Shown here in pieces: positions 1-7,733 of a stretch of 32,165 bases of DNA. This DNA is from DATEEW01 sp035273665 (GTDB lineage Bacteria > Pseudomonadota > Gammaproteobacteria > Burkholderiales > SG8-39). Position 1 is the stretch's first letter. Every line of letters begins with the position of its first letter. Position numbers and translations under genes: made by a program. The stretch covers positions 1 to 32,165 of the forward strand of contig DATEOW010000171.1 of the NCBI GenBank assembly GCA_035273665.1, in the 5' to 3' direction. The notes beneath the pieces are model-generated. The model had not been told where the DNA came from and searched no databases. It worked only from the letters and a program-made list of their open reading frames with translations.

Positions 1-237
1 ACATTGCTCGGATTGAATAAGTTGATTGAAGCACAGTTGTTATCGGCGCCGGCAGACCGGCGCACCGATCTTGAAATGGTTAAAAATCTTGTCCATACCC
101 ATACGCGCGGCTTGGCGCGCTACAGTTGCGACAACTGCGGATTCAAGGCGCGGCAGTTTTACTGGCAATGCCCGGCTTGTCTGGGCTGGGAAACCTATCC
201 GCCGCGGCGTGCCGAGGAATTCGAACTCGCACCCTGA
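1..237 (+). CDS. lapB: LapB (YciM), lipopolysaccharide assembly protein, C-terminal end only
   Basis: The window opens inside this gene, so only about the last 78 residues are visible and no start codon belongs to it here. The segment carries the rubredoxin-like zinc module that ends LapB: a CDNC pair followed some 15 residues later by CPAC, then a short WETYPP-type tail. In the known family, LapB is an inner-membrane TPR protein that couples FtsH-dependent LpxC turnover to LPS output, and the zinc module is needed for that. It is the first visible gene of a + strand run that continues with ugd and the heptose genes, and the LPS role fits that context. The TPR part lies outside the window and cannot be judged. 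Confidence 0.85.
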   Translation, partial: TLLGLNKLIEAQLLSAPADRRTDLEMVKNLVHTHTRGLARYSCDNCGFKARQFYWQCPACLGWETYPPRRAEEFELAP

Positions 238-269
238 TTAAGCTTTAGTTTAGTTACACGGAGAAAATC

Positions 270-1592
270 TTGAAGATCACGATTATCGGTACCGGCTACG
301 TGGGGCTCGTATCCGGCGCATGTCTGGCTGAAGTGGGGAATGATGTGCTCTGCCTCGATCTCGATCAGCGCAAGATCGATATCTTGGAGTCCGGGGGGAT
401 TCCTATTCATGAACCCGGCTTACTGGAAATGGTGCAGCGGAACCGTGCCGCGGGGCGCCTATTCTTCACCACCGACGTGGCCAAAGCGGTTGCCTGGGGC
501 CAAGTGCAGTTCATCGCAGTCGGTACGCCACCGGATGAAGACGGCTCGGCGGATTTGAAACACGTCGTTGCCGCCGCACGCGGGATCGGCAAACACATGA
601 CCGAATTTAAAGTCGTTGTAGACAAGTCCACCGTGCCGGTGGGCACCGCCGATGCCGTGCGCGCCGCGATCGCGGACGAGCTTGCCAAGCGTGGTTCGAA
701 AACGCCTTATGCGGTCGTGTCTAACCCCGAGTTTCTAAAGGAAGGGGCAGCAGTCGAGGATTTCATGCGCCCGGACCGTATCGTGGTGGGTGCGGAAGAT
801 GAGCAGGCCGCACAGATCATGCGTACGCTTTATGCACCCTTCCAGCGCAATCACGATCGTTTAATCATGATGGATGTGCGGTCGGCGGAACTGACCAAGT
901 ACGCTGCGAACGCGATGCTCGCAACGCGGATTTCCTTCATGAATGAAATGGCGAACCTCGCGGAACTTCTGGGTGCGGATATCGAGCAAGTGCGGCGGGG
1001 CATCGGTTCCGACCCCCGCATCGGTTATCACTTTTTATATCCGGGCGTGGGCTATGGCGGTTCCTGCTTTCCGAAGGACGTTAAGGCAGTGATCAAGACG
1101 GCGTCCGATGCCGGGATGGATCTTCAAGTATTGCAAGCTGTCGAACGCGCTAACGAAACGCAAAAAGGCGTGCTCGTCGAGAAGATCGTCAAACGTTTCG
1201 GCGAGAATTTGAGCGGCCGCAGCTTTGCCATGTGGGGGCTCGCCTTCAAACCGAATACCGACGATATGCGCGAAGCACCCTCCCGCGTCATCGTCGCGGA
1301 GCTGGTTAAGCGAGGCGCGACGATTGTCGCTTATGATCCGGTTGCGATGGATGAAGCGAAAAATGCGTTCGGCAAGGAAAGCAAATTGCGCTATGCCACA
1401 TCGCCGATGGGCGCGATTGAAGCAGCCGATGCGCTCGTTATCGTGACGGAGTGGAAGGAATTCCGCAGCCCGGATTTTCGCGGATTGAAAGCGAAACTCA
1501 AGCAACCGATCATTTTCGACGGACGAAACTTGTACGAACCCGCGGCAGTGCGGGCGCACGGTTTCGAGTATTTCCCCATCGGACGTAAATAG
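270..1592 (+). CDS. ugd: UDP-glucose 6-dehydrogenase
   Basis: Oxidises UDP-glucose to UDP-glucuronate with two NAD+, in the cytoplasm. The 440 residues are the usual length. The N-terminal Rossmann motif GTGYVG is at residues 7-12. The middle holds the KSTVPVGT and NPEFLKEG motifs. The catalytic cysteine is Cys266 within GGSCFPKD, followed by the C-terminal UDP-binding domain (GLAFKPNTDD). The start is a TTG at 270 with GGAG six bases upstream, and the protein reads correctly from the first residue (MKITIIGTGYVG). It lies 32 bases after lapB and 8 bases before rfaE1. UDP-glucuronate could feed a capsule, uronic acids in LPS, or aminoarabinose synthesis. No ArnA or ArnB is in the window, so the end product is not determined. 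Confidence 0.97.
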   Translation: MKITIIGTGYVGLVSGACLAEVGNDVLCLDLDQRKIDILESGGIPIHEPGLLEMVQRNRAAGRLFFTTDVAKAVAWGQVQFIAVGTPPDEDGSADLKHVVAAARGIGKHMTEFKVVVDKSTVPVGTADAVRAAIADELAKRGSKTPYAVVSNPEFLKEGAAVEDFMRPDRIVVGAEDEQAAQIMRTLYAPFQRNHDRLIMMDVRSAELTKYAANAMLATRISFMNEMANLAELLGADIEQVRRGIGSDPRIGYHFLYPGVGYGGSCFPKDVKAVIKTASDAGMDLQVLQAVERANETQKGVLVEKIVKRFGENLSGRSFAMWGLAFKPNTDDMREAPSRVIVAELVKRGATIVAYDPVAMDEAKNAFGKESKLRYATSPMGAIEAADALVIVTEWKEFRSPDFRGLKAKLKQPIIFDGRNLYEPAAVRAHGFEYFPIGRK

Positions 1593-1600
1593 GCCCGCAG

Positions 1601-2548
1601 GTGAGCGCCGCGCTCCAGTTACCGGACTTCAAACGCGCCCGTATTCTGGTCGTGGGCGATGTCATGCTCGACCGTTACTGGTTCGGCGATGTCAGCCGTA
1701 TCTCGCCGGAAGCACCCGTGCCGGTCGTGCGCATTGAGCGTCACGAGGAACGCCCCGGCGGTGCTGCGAACGTTGCTCGCAATGCCGCTGCCCTGGGGGC
1801 GGATGCGACTTTGCTTTCCGTGATCGGCGCGGACGAGGCGGGCGATAGCTTGCGTCGCCTCGCCGAGGCGGAGGGAGTCCGCAGCAATCTCCACGTCGAT
1901 CCGGCGTTGGCCACGACCGTGAAACTTCGAGTGATCGGTCGCCAACAACAACTCTTGCGTATTGATTTCGAAACGGCGCCTAGTCATGAAGTGCTCGCGG
2001 CCAAGCTCGGCGATTTCGAACGTTCGCTTGACGCTTGCAATGTCGTACTGCTGTCCGATTACGGCAAAGGTGGTCTCCTCCATATCGAACAAATGATCAA
2101 GCTCGCACGCGAGCGCGGCAAAATCGTTCTCGCCGATCCGAAGGGCGACGACTATGCGCGCTATCGCGGCGCGACCTTGTTGACGCCCAATCGTGCGGAA
2201 CTACGCGAGGTCGTGGGCCGCTGGAAGGACGAAGCCGATCTGGAACGTCGCGCGCAAAAACTGCGCAAGGAATTGAATATCGATGCGTTGCTGGTCACCC
2301 GTAGCGAAGAGGGCATGACGCTGTTCCAAGCCCAGGGCACACTGCATGAACCGACCAAGGCACGTGAGGTCTACGATGTCAGCGGCGCAGGCGATACGGT
2401 CATTGCCACGCTCGCGGTGATGCTAGGCAGCGGCGCCTCGATGATCGACGCGGCGCGTGTGGCGAATCACGCGGCCGGCATCGTCGTGGGTAAACTCGGT
2501 ACGGCGGTCGTGCATCTCGACGAACTGACCGCCGCTTTGCAGGGTTAA
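1601..2548 (+). CDS. rfaE1: D-glycero-beta-D-manno-heptose-7-phosphate kinase (RfaE domain 1, HldA type)
   Basis: PfkB-family sugar kinase that phosphorylates heptose-7-phosphate at C1 in ADP-heptose synthesis for the LPS inner core. At 315 residues it matches the kinase half of the E. coli bifunctional HldE. The adenylyltransferase half is absent and must be encoded elsewhere. Visible motifs are the N-terminal GDVMLDRYWFG, the sugar-binding GGAANVARN, and the PfkB signature with DVSGAGD, in which Asp265 is the expected catalytic base. The GTG start at 1601 lies 8 bases after the ugd stop, so co-transcription is very likely. rfaD follows after 9 bases, which supports the heptose assignment over other PfkB kinases. 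Confidence 0.95.
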   Translation: MSAALQLPDFKRARILVVGDVMLDRYWFGDVSRISPEAPVPVVRIERHEERPGGAANVARNAAALGADATLLSVIGADEAGDSLRRLAEAEGVRSNLHVDPALATTVKLRVIGRQQQLLRIDFETAPSHEVLAAKLGDFERSLDACNVVLLSDYGKGGLLHIEQMIKLARERGKIVLADPKGDDYARYRGATLLTPNRAELREVVGRWKDEADLERRAQKLRKELNIDALLVTRSEEGMTLFQAQGTLHEPTKAREVYDVSGAGDTVIATLAVMLGSGASMIDAARVANHAAGIVVGKLGTAVVHLDELTAALQG

Positions 2549-2557
2549 TATCCGCAC

Positions 2558-3568
2558 ATGAGTACTTATTTTCTTGTCACCGGCGCGGCCGGGTTTATCG
2601 GCTCCAACTTGGTACGCGCCTTGAATGCGCGCGGATTGAGCAACATCATCGCCGTCGACAATCTCAGTAACGCCGACAAATTCAAGAATTTGGTGGATTG
2701 CGAAATCGCCGACTATCTCGACAAGCGCGAATTCCTCGACGCGTTGCAGGCCGGCAATTTTGAAGGCGTGCTGGAAGCGGTGTTGCACCAGGGCGCCTGC
2801 TCGGACACCATGGAGACCGACGGGCGCTACATGCTGGATAACAATTATCGGTATTCGCTCGCGCTGCTCGATTTTTGCGAAGAGGAGGAAATACCTTTCC
2901 TCTATGCCTCTTCGGCATCGGTATACGGTGGCGGAAAGATTTTCCGCGAATCGCGGGAACACGAAGCGCCGCTCAATGTTTATGGATACTCAAAGTTTCT
3001 TTTCGATCAAATCGTGCGTCAGCGGCTGCCCTTCGCCCAATCACAGATCGCGGGCTTTCGATACTTCAACGTTTACGGCCCGAACGAAGCGCACAAAACG
3101 CGGATGGCGTCCGTCGCCTGGCACTTCTTCAATCAGTACCGTGCTGACGGCCGGGTAAAACTATTCGAAGGAACGGAGGGCTATGAAAACGGCGAGCAGC
3201 GGCGCGATTTCGTCTCCGTCGAGGATGTCGTCAAGGTCAATCTCCATTTCCTGGACAACATGCAGCTATCCGGCATCTACAATTTGGGCACCGGCCGAGC
3301 GCAGTCCTTCAACGACGTGGCGACAGCGACGATCAACGCCTGCCGCGCTGCAGAAGGGAAGCCTGCGGCAACGCTGCCGGAATTGAAAGCGGCCGGCGCG
3401 ATCGAATACGTTGCATTTCCGCAAGCTTTGAAAGGCAAGTATCAAAACTACACCGAGGCGGACCTCAATCTCCTGCGCGCGGCCGGCTATACCGCGCCAT
3501 TTCTTGATGTGGCCGAAGGTGTCGGCCGATATGTGGCCGAACTGCTCCGTCGCGAAGCGAAGGCGTAA
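2558..3568 (+). CDS. rfaD: ADP-L-glycero-D-manno-heptose 6-epimerase
   Basis: Converts ADP-D-glycero-D-manno-heptose to the L-glycero form, the last step before heptosyl transfer to the LPS core. It is an extended short-chain dehydrogenase of 336 residues, the normal size. The NADP-binding GAAGFIGSN motif is near residue 9, the catalytic pair is Tyr142 and Lys146 (YGYSK), and the family motifs ASSASVYG and FRYFNVYGP are present. It starts at ATG 2558. Its TAA stop shares its last base with the ATG of cysM (TAATG), a typical sign of translational coupling. It is the direct pathway partner of rfaE1 upstream. Confidence 0.97.
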   Translation: MSTYFLVTGAAGFIGSNLVRALNARGLSNIIAVDNLSNADKFKNLVDCEIADYLDKREFLDALQAGNFEGVLEAVLHQGACSDTMETDGRYMLDNNYRYSLALLDFCEEEEIPFLYASSASVYGGGKIFRESREHEAPLNVYGYSKFLFDQIVRQRLPFAQSQIAGFRYFNVYGPNEAHKTRMASVAWHFFNQYRADGRVKLFEGTEGYENGEQRRDFVSVEDVVKVNLHFLDNMQLSGIYNLGTGRAQSFNDVATATINACRAAEGKPAATLPELKAAGAIEYVAFPQALKGKYQNYTEADLNLLRAAGYTAPFLDVAEGVGRYVAELLRREAKA

Positions 3569-4458
3569 TGAGCTACAAAACGATTGAGGATGCGATCGGA
3601 AATACACCGTTGGTGCGTCTGCAACGGCTCCCCGGAAAAACCAGCAATGTCGTGCTATGCAAGCTGGAAGGCAATAACCCCGCAGGTTCGGTCAAGGATC
3701 GACCCGCCATCTCGATGATTCGTCGCGCAGAGGAACGAGGCGAGATCAAACGCGGCGATACTTTGATCGAGGCGACGAGCGGCAACACCGGTATCGCGTT
3801 AGCAATGGCTGCTGCGGTGCGCGGCTATAAGATGGTGCTCTTAATGCCGGAACATCTATCCGTTGAACGGCGGCAGACCATGCGTGCGTTCGGTGCGGAA
3901 ATCGTGCTGACGCCTAAGACAGGCGGCATGGAAGCCGCGCGAGATCTGGCCGATAAAATGGTCGCCGAAGGCCGCGGCATCATGCTGGATCAATTTGCGA
4001 ATGCGGATAATCCCCTCGCGCACTATGAAGGGACCGGGCCGGAAATCTGGCGCGAGACCGACGGACGGATCACGCATTTTGTGAGCAGCATGGGGACCAC
4101 CGGGACGATCGTCGGTTGCTCCCGCTATTTGAAAGAAAAAAATCCGGCTGTTCAAATCATCGGCTGTCATCCCGAAGAAGGTTCGCAAATTCCCGGTATT
4201 CGAAAATGGCCGGAAGCGTATCAACCCAAGATTTTCGATCGAACGAATATCGACAGTATCGAATCGGTGAATCAAGCCGAAGCCGAAGAAATGGCGCGAC
4301 GCTTGGCGAGCGAAGAAGGCATTTTCGCAGGCATTTCATCCGGCGGCGCCTTGGTGGTTGCGCTAAGGTTTTGCGCCACCTTAGAGAACGCGACGATCGT
4401 GACGATCATTTGCGATCGCGGCGATCGTTATCTTTCCACGGGCGTTTTTCCGGAATAA
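3568..4458 (+). CDS. cysM: Cysteine synthase B (O-acetylserine sulfhydrylase, CysM type)
   Basis: PLP-dependent enzyme making cysteine from O-acetylserine and sulfide or thiosulfate in the cytoplasm. The PLP lysine is Lys43 in NPAGSVKDR, the substrate loop is TSGNTGIALA, and the PLP-phosphate loop GTTGT follows. A C-terminal SSGG motif is present. The 296 residues fit CysM better than the longer CysK. The start overlaps the rfaD stop by one base (TAATG). Placement of cysM behind the heptose genes is, from memory, common in betaproteobacteria. A link between sulfur assimilation and LPS synthesis is not implied by the sequence. Confidence 0.95.
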   Translation: MSYKTIEDAIGNTPLVRLQRLPGKTSNVVLCKLEGNNPAGSVKDRPAISMIRRAEERGEIKRGDTLIEATSGNTGIALAMAAAVRGYKMVLLMPEHLSVERRQTMRAFGAEIVLTPKTGGMEAARDLADKMVAEGRGIMLDQFANADNPLAHYEGTGPEIWRETDGRITHFVSSMGTTGTIVGCSRYLKEKNPAVQIIGCHPEEGSQIPGIRKWPEAYQPKIFDRTNIDSIESVNQAEAEEMARRLASEEGIFAGISSGGALVVALRFCATLENATIVTIICDRGDRYLSTGVFPE

Positions 4459-4460
4459 GC

Positions 4461-5249
4461 ATGGCCGCTACGCTCGTCTTCGATATTGAAACCGTACCCG
4501 ACGTCGCGGGCTACCGTTCCATTCATGATATCGATGCAAGCTTATCCGACGCAGAGGTCGCTGAACTCGCGTTCCAGCGGCGACGCGCCGCAAGCGGCAA
4601 CGATTTCCTGCCTTTGCATTTACAGCGCGTCATTGCGATTTCCTGTGTCTTGCGCGATACGGAGAGTCTCAAGATCTGGTCGCTCGGGGCGCCAGACGAT
4701 ACCGAAGCGATATTGTTGCAGCGATTTTTCGACGGGGTGGAGAAATACACCCCGCAGCTGATTTCATGGAATGGCGGCGGCTTCGATCTGCCGGTTTTGC
4801 ATTACCGCAGTCTTGTGCACGGCGTGGTGGCTGCCCGGTACTGGGACTGCGGCGAAGGCGATTACCATGACAGCCGGGAATTTCGGTACAACAATTACAT
4901 CAACCGCTATCACACTCGCCATACGGACCTCATGGACGTGTTGGCGATGTTTCAAGCCAGAGCAAGCGCGCCGCTTGATCAACTGGCGAAGCTGCTCGGC
5001 TTTCCCGGCAAGATGGGTATGGACGGTTCGCAGGTTTGGTCCGCTTTTTGCGAAGGTCGTATCGAGGAAATTCGCAATTACTGCGAGACGGATGTACTCA
5101 ATACCTGGCTGGTCTTTTTGCGCACTCAACTGATGCGCGGATGCATGGATCGCGCGCAGTACGATCGAGAGATTGTGCTGGTGCGCGAGACGCTGTCCAA
5201 GCTTGAGCAAGCGCATTGGGTTGAATTTCTGCAGCGCTGGCCGGGCTGA
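4461..5249 (+). CDS. Predicted 3'-5' exonuclease, DNA polymerase B exonuclease-like (DEDDy type)
   Basis: A 262-residue protein resembling the proofreading domain of family B polymerases, without a polymerase. All three exonuclease motifs are visible: Exo I with Asp8 and Glu10 (FDIETVPD), Exo II (SWNGGGFDLPVL), and Exo III with the Y-x3-D pattern (NYCETDVLN). The open frame extends upstream of 4461 through cysM, but homology to the exonuclease begins only at ATG 4461, two bases after the cysM stop, so that start is chosen. The TGA stop overlaps the ATG of rlmD (TGATG). The substrate (DNA or RNA) is unknown. Position next to rlmD might suggest RNA processing, but that is inference. Confidence 0.88.
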   Translation: MAATLVFDIETVPDVAGYRSIHDIDASLSDAEVAELAFQRRRAASGNDFLPLHLQRVIAISCVLRDTESLKIWSLGAPDDTEAILLQRFFDGVEKYTPQLISWNGGGFDLPVLHYRSLVHGVVAARYWDCGEGDYHDSREFRYNNYINRYHTRHTDLMDVLAMFQARASAPLDQLAKLLGFPGKMGMDGSQVWSAFCEGRIEEIRNYCETDVLNTWLVFLRTQLMRGCMDRAQYDREIVLVRETLSKLEQAHWVEFLQRWPG

Positions 5250-6535
5250 TGCCGACTGCGATAATCGAATCCCTCGATCGCGAGGGACGCGGCGTAGCGC
5301 ATGTCGAGGGCAAGGCCATCTTCATCGAGGGGGCCTTGCCGGGCGAAGAAGTCGAGTATTCCTCATATCGCAAAAAAGCGAACTATGAACAAGCGCAGAC
5401 CGTTCGCGTCCTGCGCCAGAGCGCGGCACGCACGACGCCGAAGTGCGTGTATTTCGGTGTATGCGGCGGTTGCGCCATGCAGCACATCGAACCGCGTACG
5501 CAAGTCGCCGCGAAGCAGCGCGTGCTTGAAGACGCGTTCCGCCATATCGGCAAGGTGCGGCCGGAGCGAATGCTTCCGCCCGTGCATGGCATGCCGTGGG
5601 ATTATCGCCATCGGGCGCGACTTTCCGTCCGCATGGTGCAAAAAAAAGGCGGCGTGCTCGTCGGCTTTCACGAAAAACGCAGCAGTTTCGTCGCGGATAT
5701 GCGCTATTGCGAAGTACTGCCGGACGCCATTGCGCGATTGATCGAACCCCTGCGCAAGTTGGTGGGGGCATTGAGTATCCGTGAACGATTGCCGCAAATT
5801 GAAGTGGCGATCGGCGCGGAGGTACAGGTCCTGGTTCTGCGTGTGATCGAGTCGCCGAGCCCGGCGGACGAAATCCTGCTCAAAGCTTTCGCCGATCAGT
5901 ATCGAATTCAGTTTTGGTTGCAGACAAAGGGGCCGGAGACGGCGCAACCTTTTTACCCGCTCGATTCTTCGCCTTTGTACTACGCGTTGCCGGAATTCGA
6001 TGTGCGTATTTTTTTCTCACCGACCGATTTCACGCAGGTCAATCATGCCGTCAATACCATCCTGGTCCGTCGTGCGATGGCGTTGCTCGATCCTCAGCCG
6101 GGCGAGCGAGTGCTCGACCTGTTCTGCGGCTTGGGCAATTTCACCTTGCCCATCGCGCGGAGTGGAGCGGAGGTAACAGGCATTGAAGGCCATGCGGGTC
6201 TCGTATCGCGGGCCGCCGCGAACGCGAACGCGAATGGCTTGCGCGCCCAATTCGAGGTCGCGAACCTTTTTGAAGAAGCCGCTTGTGCCCGCCTACCGCA
6301 GGCAGATAAATGGCTCCTCGACCCCCCGCGTGAAGGTGCGGTGGAAGTCGTGAAAGCCATCGGGGAGCGCGGGCCACATCGTATCGTTTATGTGTCTTGC
6401 GATCCGGCGACCATTGCCCGCGACGCCGAAATGTTGGTTCATACCAAGGGCTTCGCTTTGCGCGCTGCTGGCGTCGTGAACATGTTTCCCCATACGGCGC
6501 ACGTTGAGTCGATTGCGCTTTTCGAGCGCAACTGA
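5249..6535 (+). CDS. rlmD: 23S rRNA (uracil-1939-C5)-methyltransferase RlmD
   Basis: SAM-dependent methyltransferase of the TrmA/RumA family that acts on 23S rRNA. An N-terminal TRAM domain (about residues 1-58) is followed by the iron-sulfur cysteines Cys66, Cys72, Cys75 and Cys154, the pattern that marks RlmD. The SAM motif is DLFCGLGNF, the catalytic nucleophile is Cys384 in YVSCDPATIARD, and DPPREG is also present. The 428 residues are normal. The start ATG at 5249 overlaps the exonuclease stop, so the gene is probably the last of the lapB operon. A weak hairpin with a short T run follows about ten bases after the stop. Confidence 0.95.
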   Translation: MPTAIIESLDREGRGVAHVEGKAIFIEGALPGEEVEYSSYRKKANYEQAQTVRVLRQSAARTTPKCVYFGVCGGCAMQHIEPRTQVAAKQRVLEDAFRHIGKVRPERMLPPVHGMPWDYRHRARLSVRMVQKKGGVLVGFHEKRSSFVADMRYCEVLPDAIARLIEPLRKLVGALSIRERLPQIEVAIGAEVQVLVLRVIESPSPADEILLKAFADQYRIQFWLQTKGPETAQPFYPLDSSPLYYALPEFDVRIFFSPTDFTQVNHAVNTILVRRAMALLDPQPGERVLDLFCGLGNFTLPIARSGAEVTGIEGHAGLVSRAAANANANGLRAQFEVANLFEEAACARLPQADKWLLDPPREGAVEVVKAIGERGPHRIVYVSCDPATIARDAEMLVHTKGFALRAAGVVNMFPHTAHVESIALFERN

Positions 6536-6545
6536 GGTCGAATTT

Positions 6546-6567
6546 ACCGGAATCTCGGTCCGGTTTT
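6546..6567 (+). terminator. Weak intrinsic terminator candidate after rlmD
   Basis: A perfect six-base stem ACCGGA (6546-6551) and TCCGGT (6559-6564) with a seven-base loop is followed by only four T residues, then GTC. It sits ten bases after the rlmD stop and before the next promoter candidate, which is where the first operon would end. The short stem and interrupted T run make it marginal. Confidence 0.4.
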
Positions 6568-6604
6568 GTCTGGTTTTGGCGTCAGCGAATAGCCCGGAGG
6601 GTTA

Positions 6605-6613
6605 TGGTATAAA
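6605..6613 (+). promoter_or_regulatory. Extended -10 promoter candidate for the GT2-LABN-GT83 genes
   Basis: TGGTATAAA fits the extended -10 pattern TG-n-TATAAT with one mismatch. No good -35 hexamer is found at 16-18 bases, which extended -10 promoters tolerate. It would start transcription near 6620 and give a leader of about 56 bases containing the inverted repeat at 6627-6643. It lies in the only sizeable gap between rlmD and the glycosyltransferase. Confidence 0.4.
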
Positions 6614-6626
6614 GCCGGTGGCTTCG

Positions 6627-6643
6627 GTGCAGGACGCCTGCAC
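6627..6643. promoter_or_regulatory. Perfect 7-3-7 inverted repeat in the leader of the GT2 operon
   Basis: GTGCAGG and CCTGCAC flank the three bases ACG. It lies just after the predicted transcription start and 33 bases before the TTG start codon. It could be an operator for a dimeric repressor or a leader hairpin. No T run follows, so it is not an intrinsic terminator. The function is not determined. Confidence 0.35.
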
Positions 6644-6675
6644 ACATACACAACAACGATCCAAAGGCCATTCAA

Positions 6676-7413
6676 TTGAAGGTTTCCACTCTTGCGGCCG
6701 AGCCCGTCTCGGTCGTTGTACCCGTGCGCAACGAGGTCGATAACGTGGGCCCGTTGACGGCTGAAATCCGCGCTGCCCTGCAAGGCGTCGTCGAGTTTGA
6801 AATCATCTATGTTGACGACGGCAGTAACGACGGTACGCCCGAAGCCTTGCACACGCTTGCGCAGGCGCACCCCGAGTTGCGTGTTATCCGCCATCTCCAT
6901 AGCTGCGGACAGAGCACCGCGGTGCTCACCGGTGTAAAAGCGGCAAACCATCCATGGATTGCGACGCTTGATGGCGATGGTCAAAACGACCCAGCGGATA
7001 TTCCTGCCTTGTTGGCAGTGCGCGGCCAAGGCGAGATGATTCCCCTTATTTGCGGCTGGCGAAAAAAACGCAAGGACACTTGGCTTAAACGCATCTCTTC
7101 GCGCATCGCAAACGGCGTGCGCAGCAGGGCGTTGCGGGATAGCACACCCGACACTGGTTGCGGCCTCAAGGTTTTCAATCGCGGCGTGTTTCTAAGCTTG
7201 CCTTATTTCGATCACATGCATCGCTTTCTCCCGGCGCTTGTATTACGTGCCGGCGGCAAAGTGATTTCGGTGGAAGTGAATCATCGGCCGCGCGTGCGCG
7301 GCAAATCCAACTACGGTCTGCACAACCGCCTGTGGGTCGGGATCGTCGATATTTTCGGCGTGATGTGGTTGCTTCGGCGCGCCAAGATTCCATTGATTGT
7401 GGAGAGTAGGTAG
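6676..7413 (+). CDS. Glycosyltransferase family 2, polyprenyl-phosphate sugar transferase-like
   Basis: A 245-residue GT-A fold enzyme resembling dolichol-phosphate mannosyltransferase and ArnC-type proteins, which load a sugar from a nucleotide donor onto a polyprenyl phosphate at the inner face of the inner membrane. The nucleotide-binding DDGS is at residues 47-50, the metal-binding DGDGQNDP begins at Asp99, and a conserved HRPRVRGKSNYG segment lies near the C-terminus. There is one hydrophobic stretch near the end, not the clear membrane pair of ArnC. The start is a TTG at 6676. It is the first gene of a three-gene cassette and would supply the lipid-linked donor for the GT83 protein. The sugar is unknown. 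Confidence 0.85.
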   Translation: MKVSTLAAEPVSVVVPVRNEVDNVGPLTAEIRAALQGVVEFEIIYVDDGSNDGTPEALHTLAQAHPELRVIRHLHSCGQSTAVLTGVKAANHPWIATLDGDGQNDPADIPALLAVRGQGEMIPLICGWRKKRKDTWLKRISSRIANGVRSRALRDSTPDTGCGLKVFNRGVFLSLPYFDHMHRFLPALVLRAGGKVISVEVNHRPRVRGKSNYGLHNRLWVGIVDIFGVMWLLRRAKIPLIVESR

Positions 7414-7414
7414 C

Positions 7415-7705
7415 ATGGACAAGGAAACCATTTGGTTGAGCGTAGGCCTTCTGGGTCAGGCCCTGTTTACCGGGCGTTTCGCGATCCAGTGGTTCGCAAG
7501 CGAGAAAGCGAAGCGTAGCGTCATTCCGGTCGCTTTCTGGTACTTCAGCCTGGCCGGGGGATTAACACTGCTTGCGTATGCCATCTCTCGCCGGGATCCG
7601 GTATTCATCATCGGACAAGGTACGGGCGTTTTCATCTATCTGCGCAACTTGCATCTAATTTACCGCGAGAAGATCGGCGCTTCCGGCTCGGCGCTCAAAC
7701 CATAA
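7415..7705 (+). CDS. Small membrane protein with lipid-A-disaccharide synthase N-terminal-like (LABN) domain
   Basis: A 96-residue, strongly hydrophobic protein with about three membrane segments and the conserved core FTGRFAIQWFASEKAKRS. This is the LABN domain, found alone in small proteins and rarely fused to LpxB. In other genomes it sits between a GT2 and an ArnT-like protein, exactly as here. It may form part of the lipid-sugar transfer machinery, but its biochemical role is not established. The frame is also open from GTG 7397, which would overlap the GT2 stop. ATG 7415, preceded by GGAG at 7401 and GTAGG at 7406, is preferred because family members start with MDKETIW-like sequence. 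Confidence 0.85.
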   Translation: MDKETIWLSVGLLGQALFTGRFAIQWFASEKAKRSVIPVAFWYFSLAGGLTLLAYAISRRDPVFIIGQGTGVFIYLRNLHLIYREKIGASGSALKP

Positions 7706-7733
7706 ATACAAAGTGACGAAGTAGGCGGGGAGA

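Noticed and set aside
1035..1559. 174-residue minus-strand ORF inside ugd
   Set aside because: Shadow of a strongly conserved gene; no motif of its own.
4116..4460. Open frame upstream of the exonuclease start, giving a 377-residue protein
   Set aside because: It runs through cysM in another frame, and exonuclease similarity starts at ATG 4461 right after the cysM stop.
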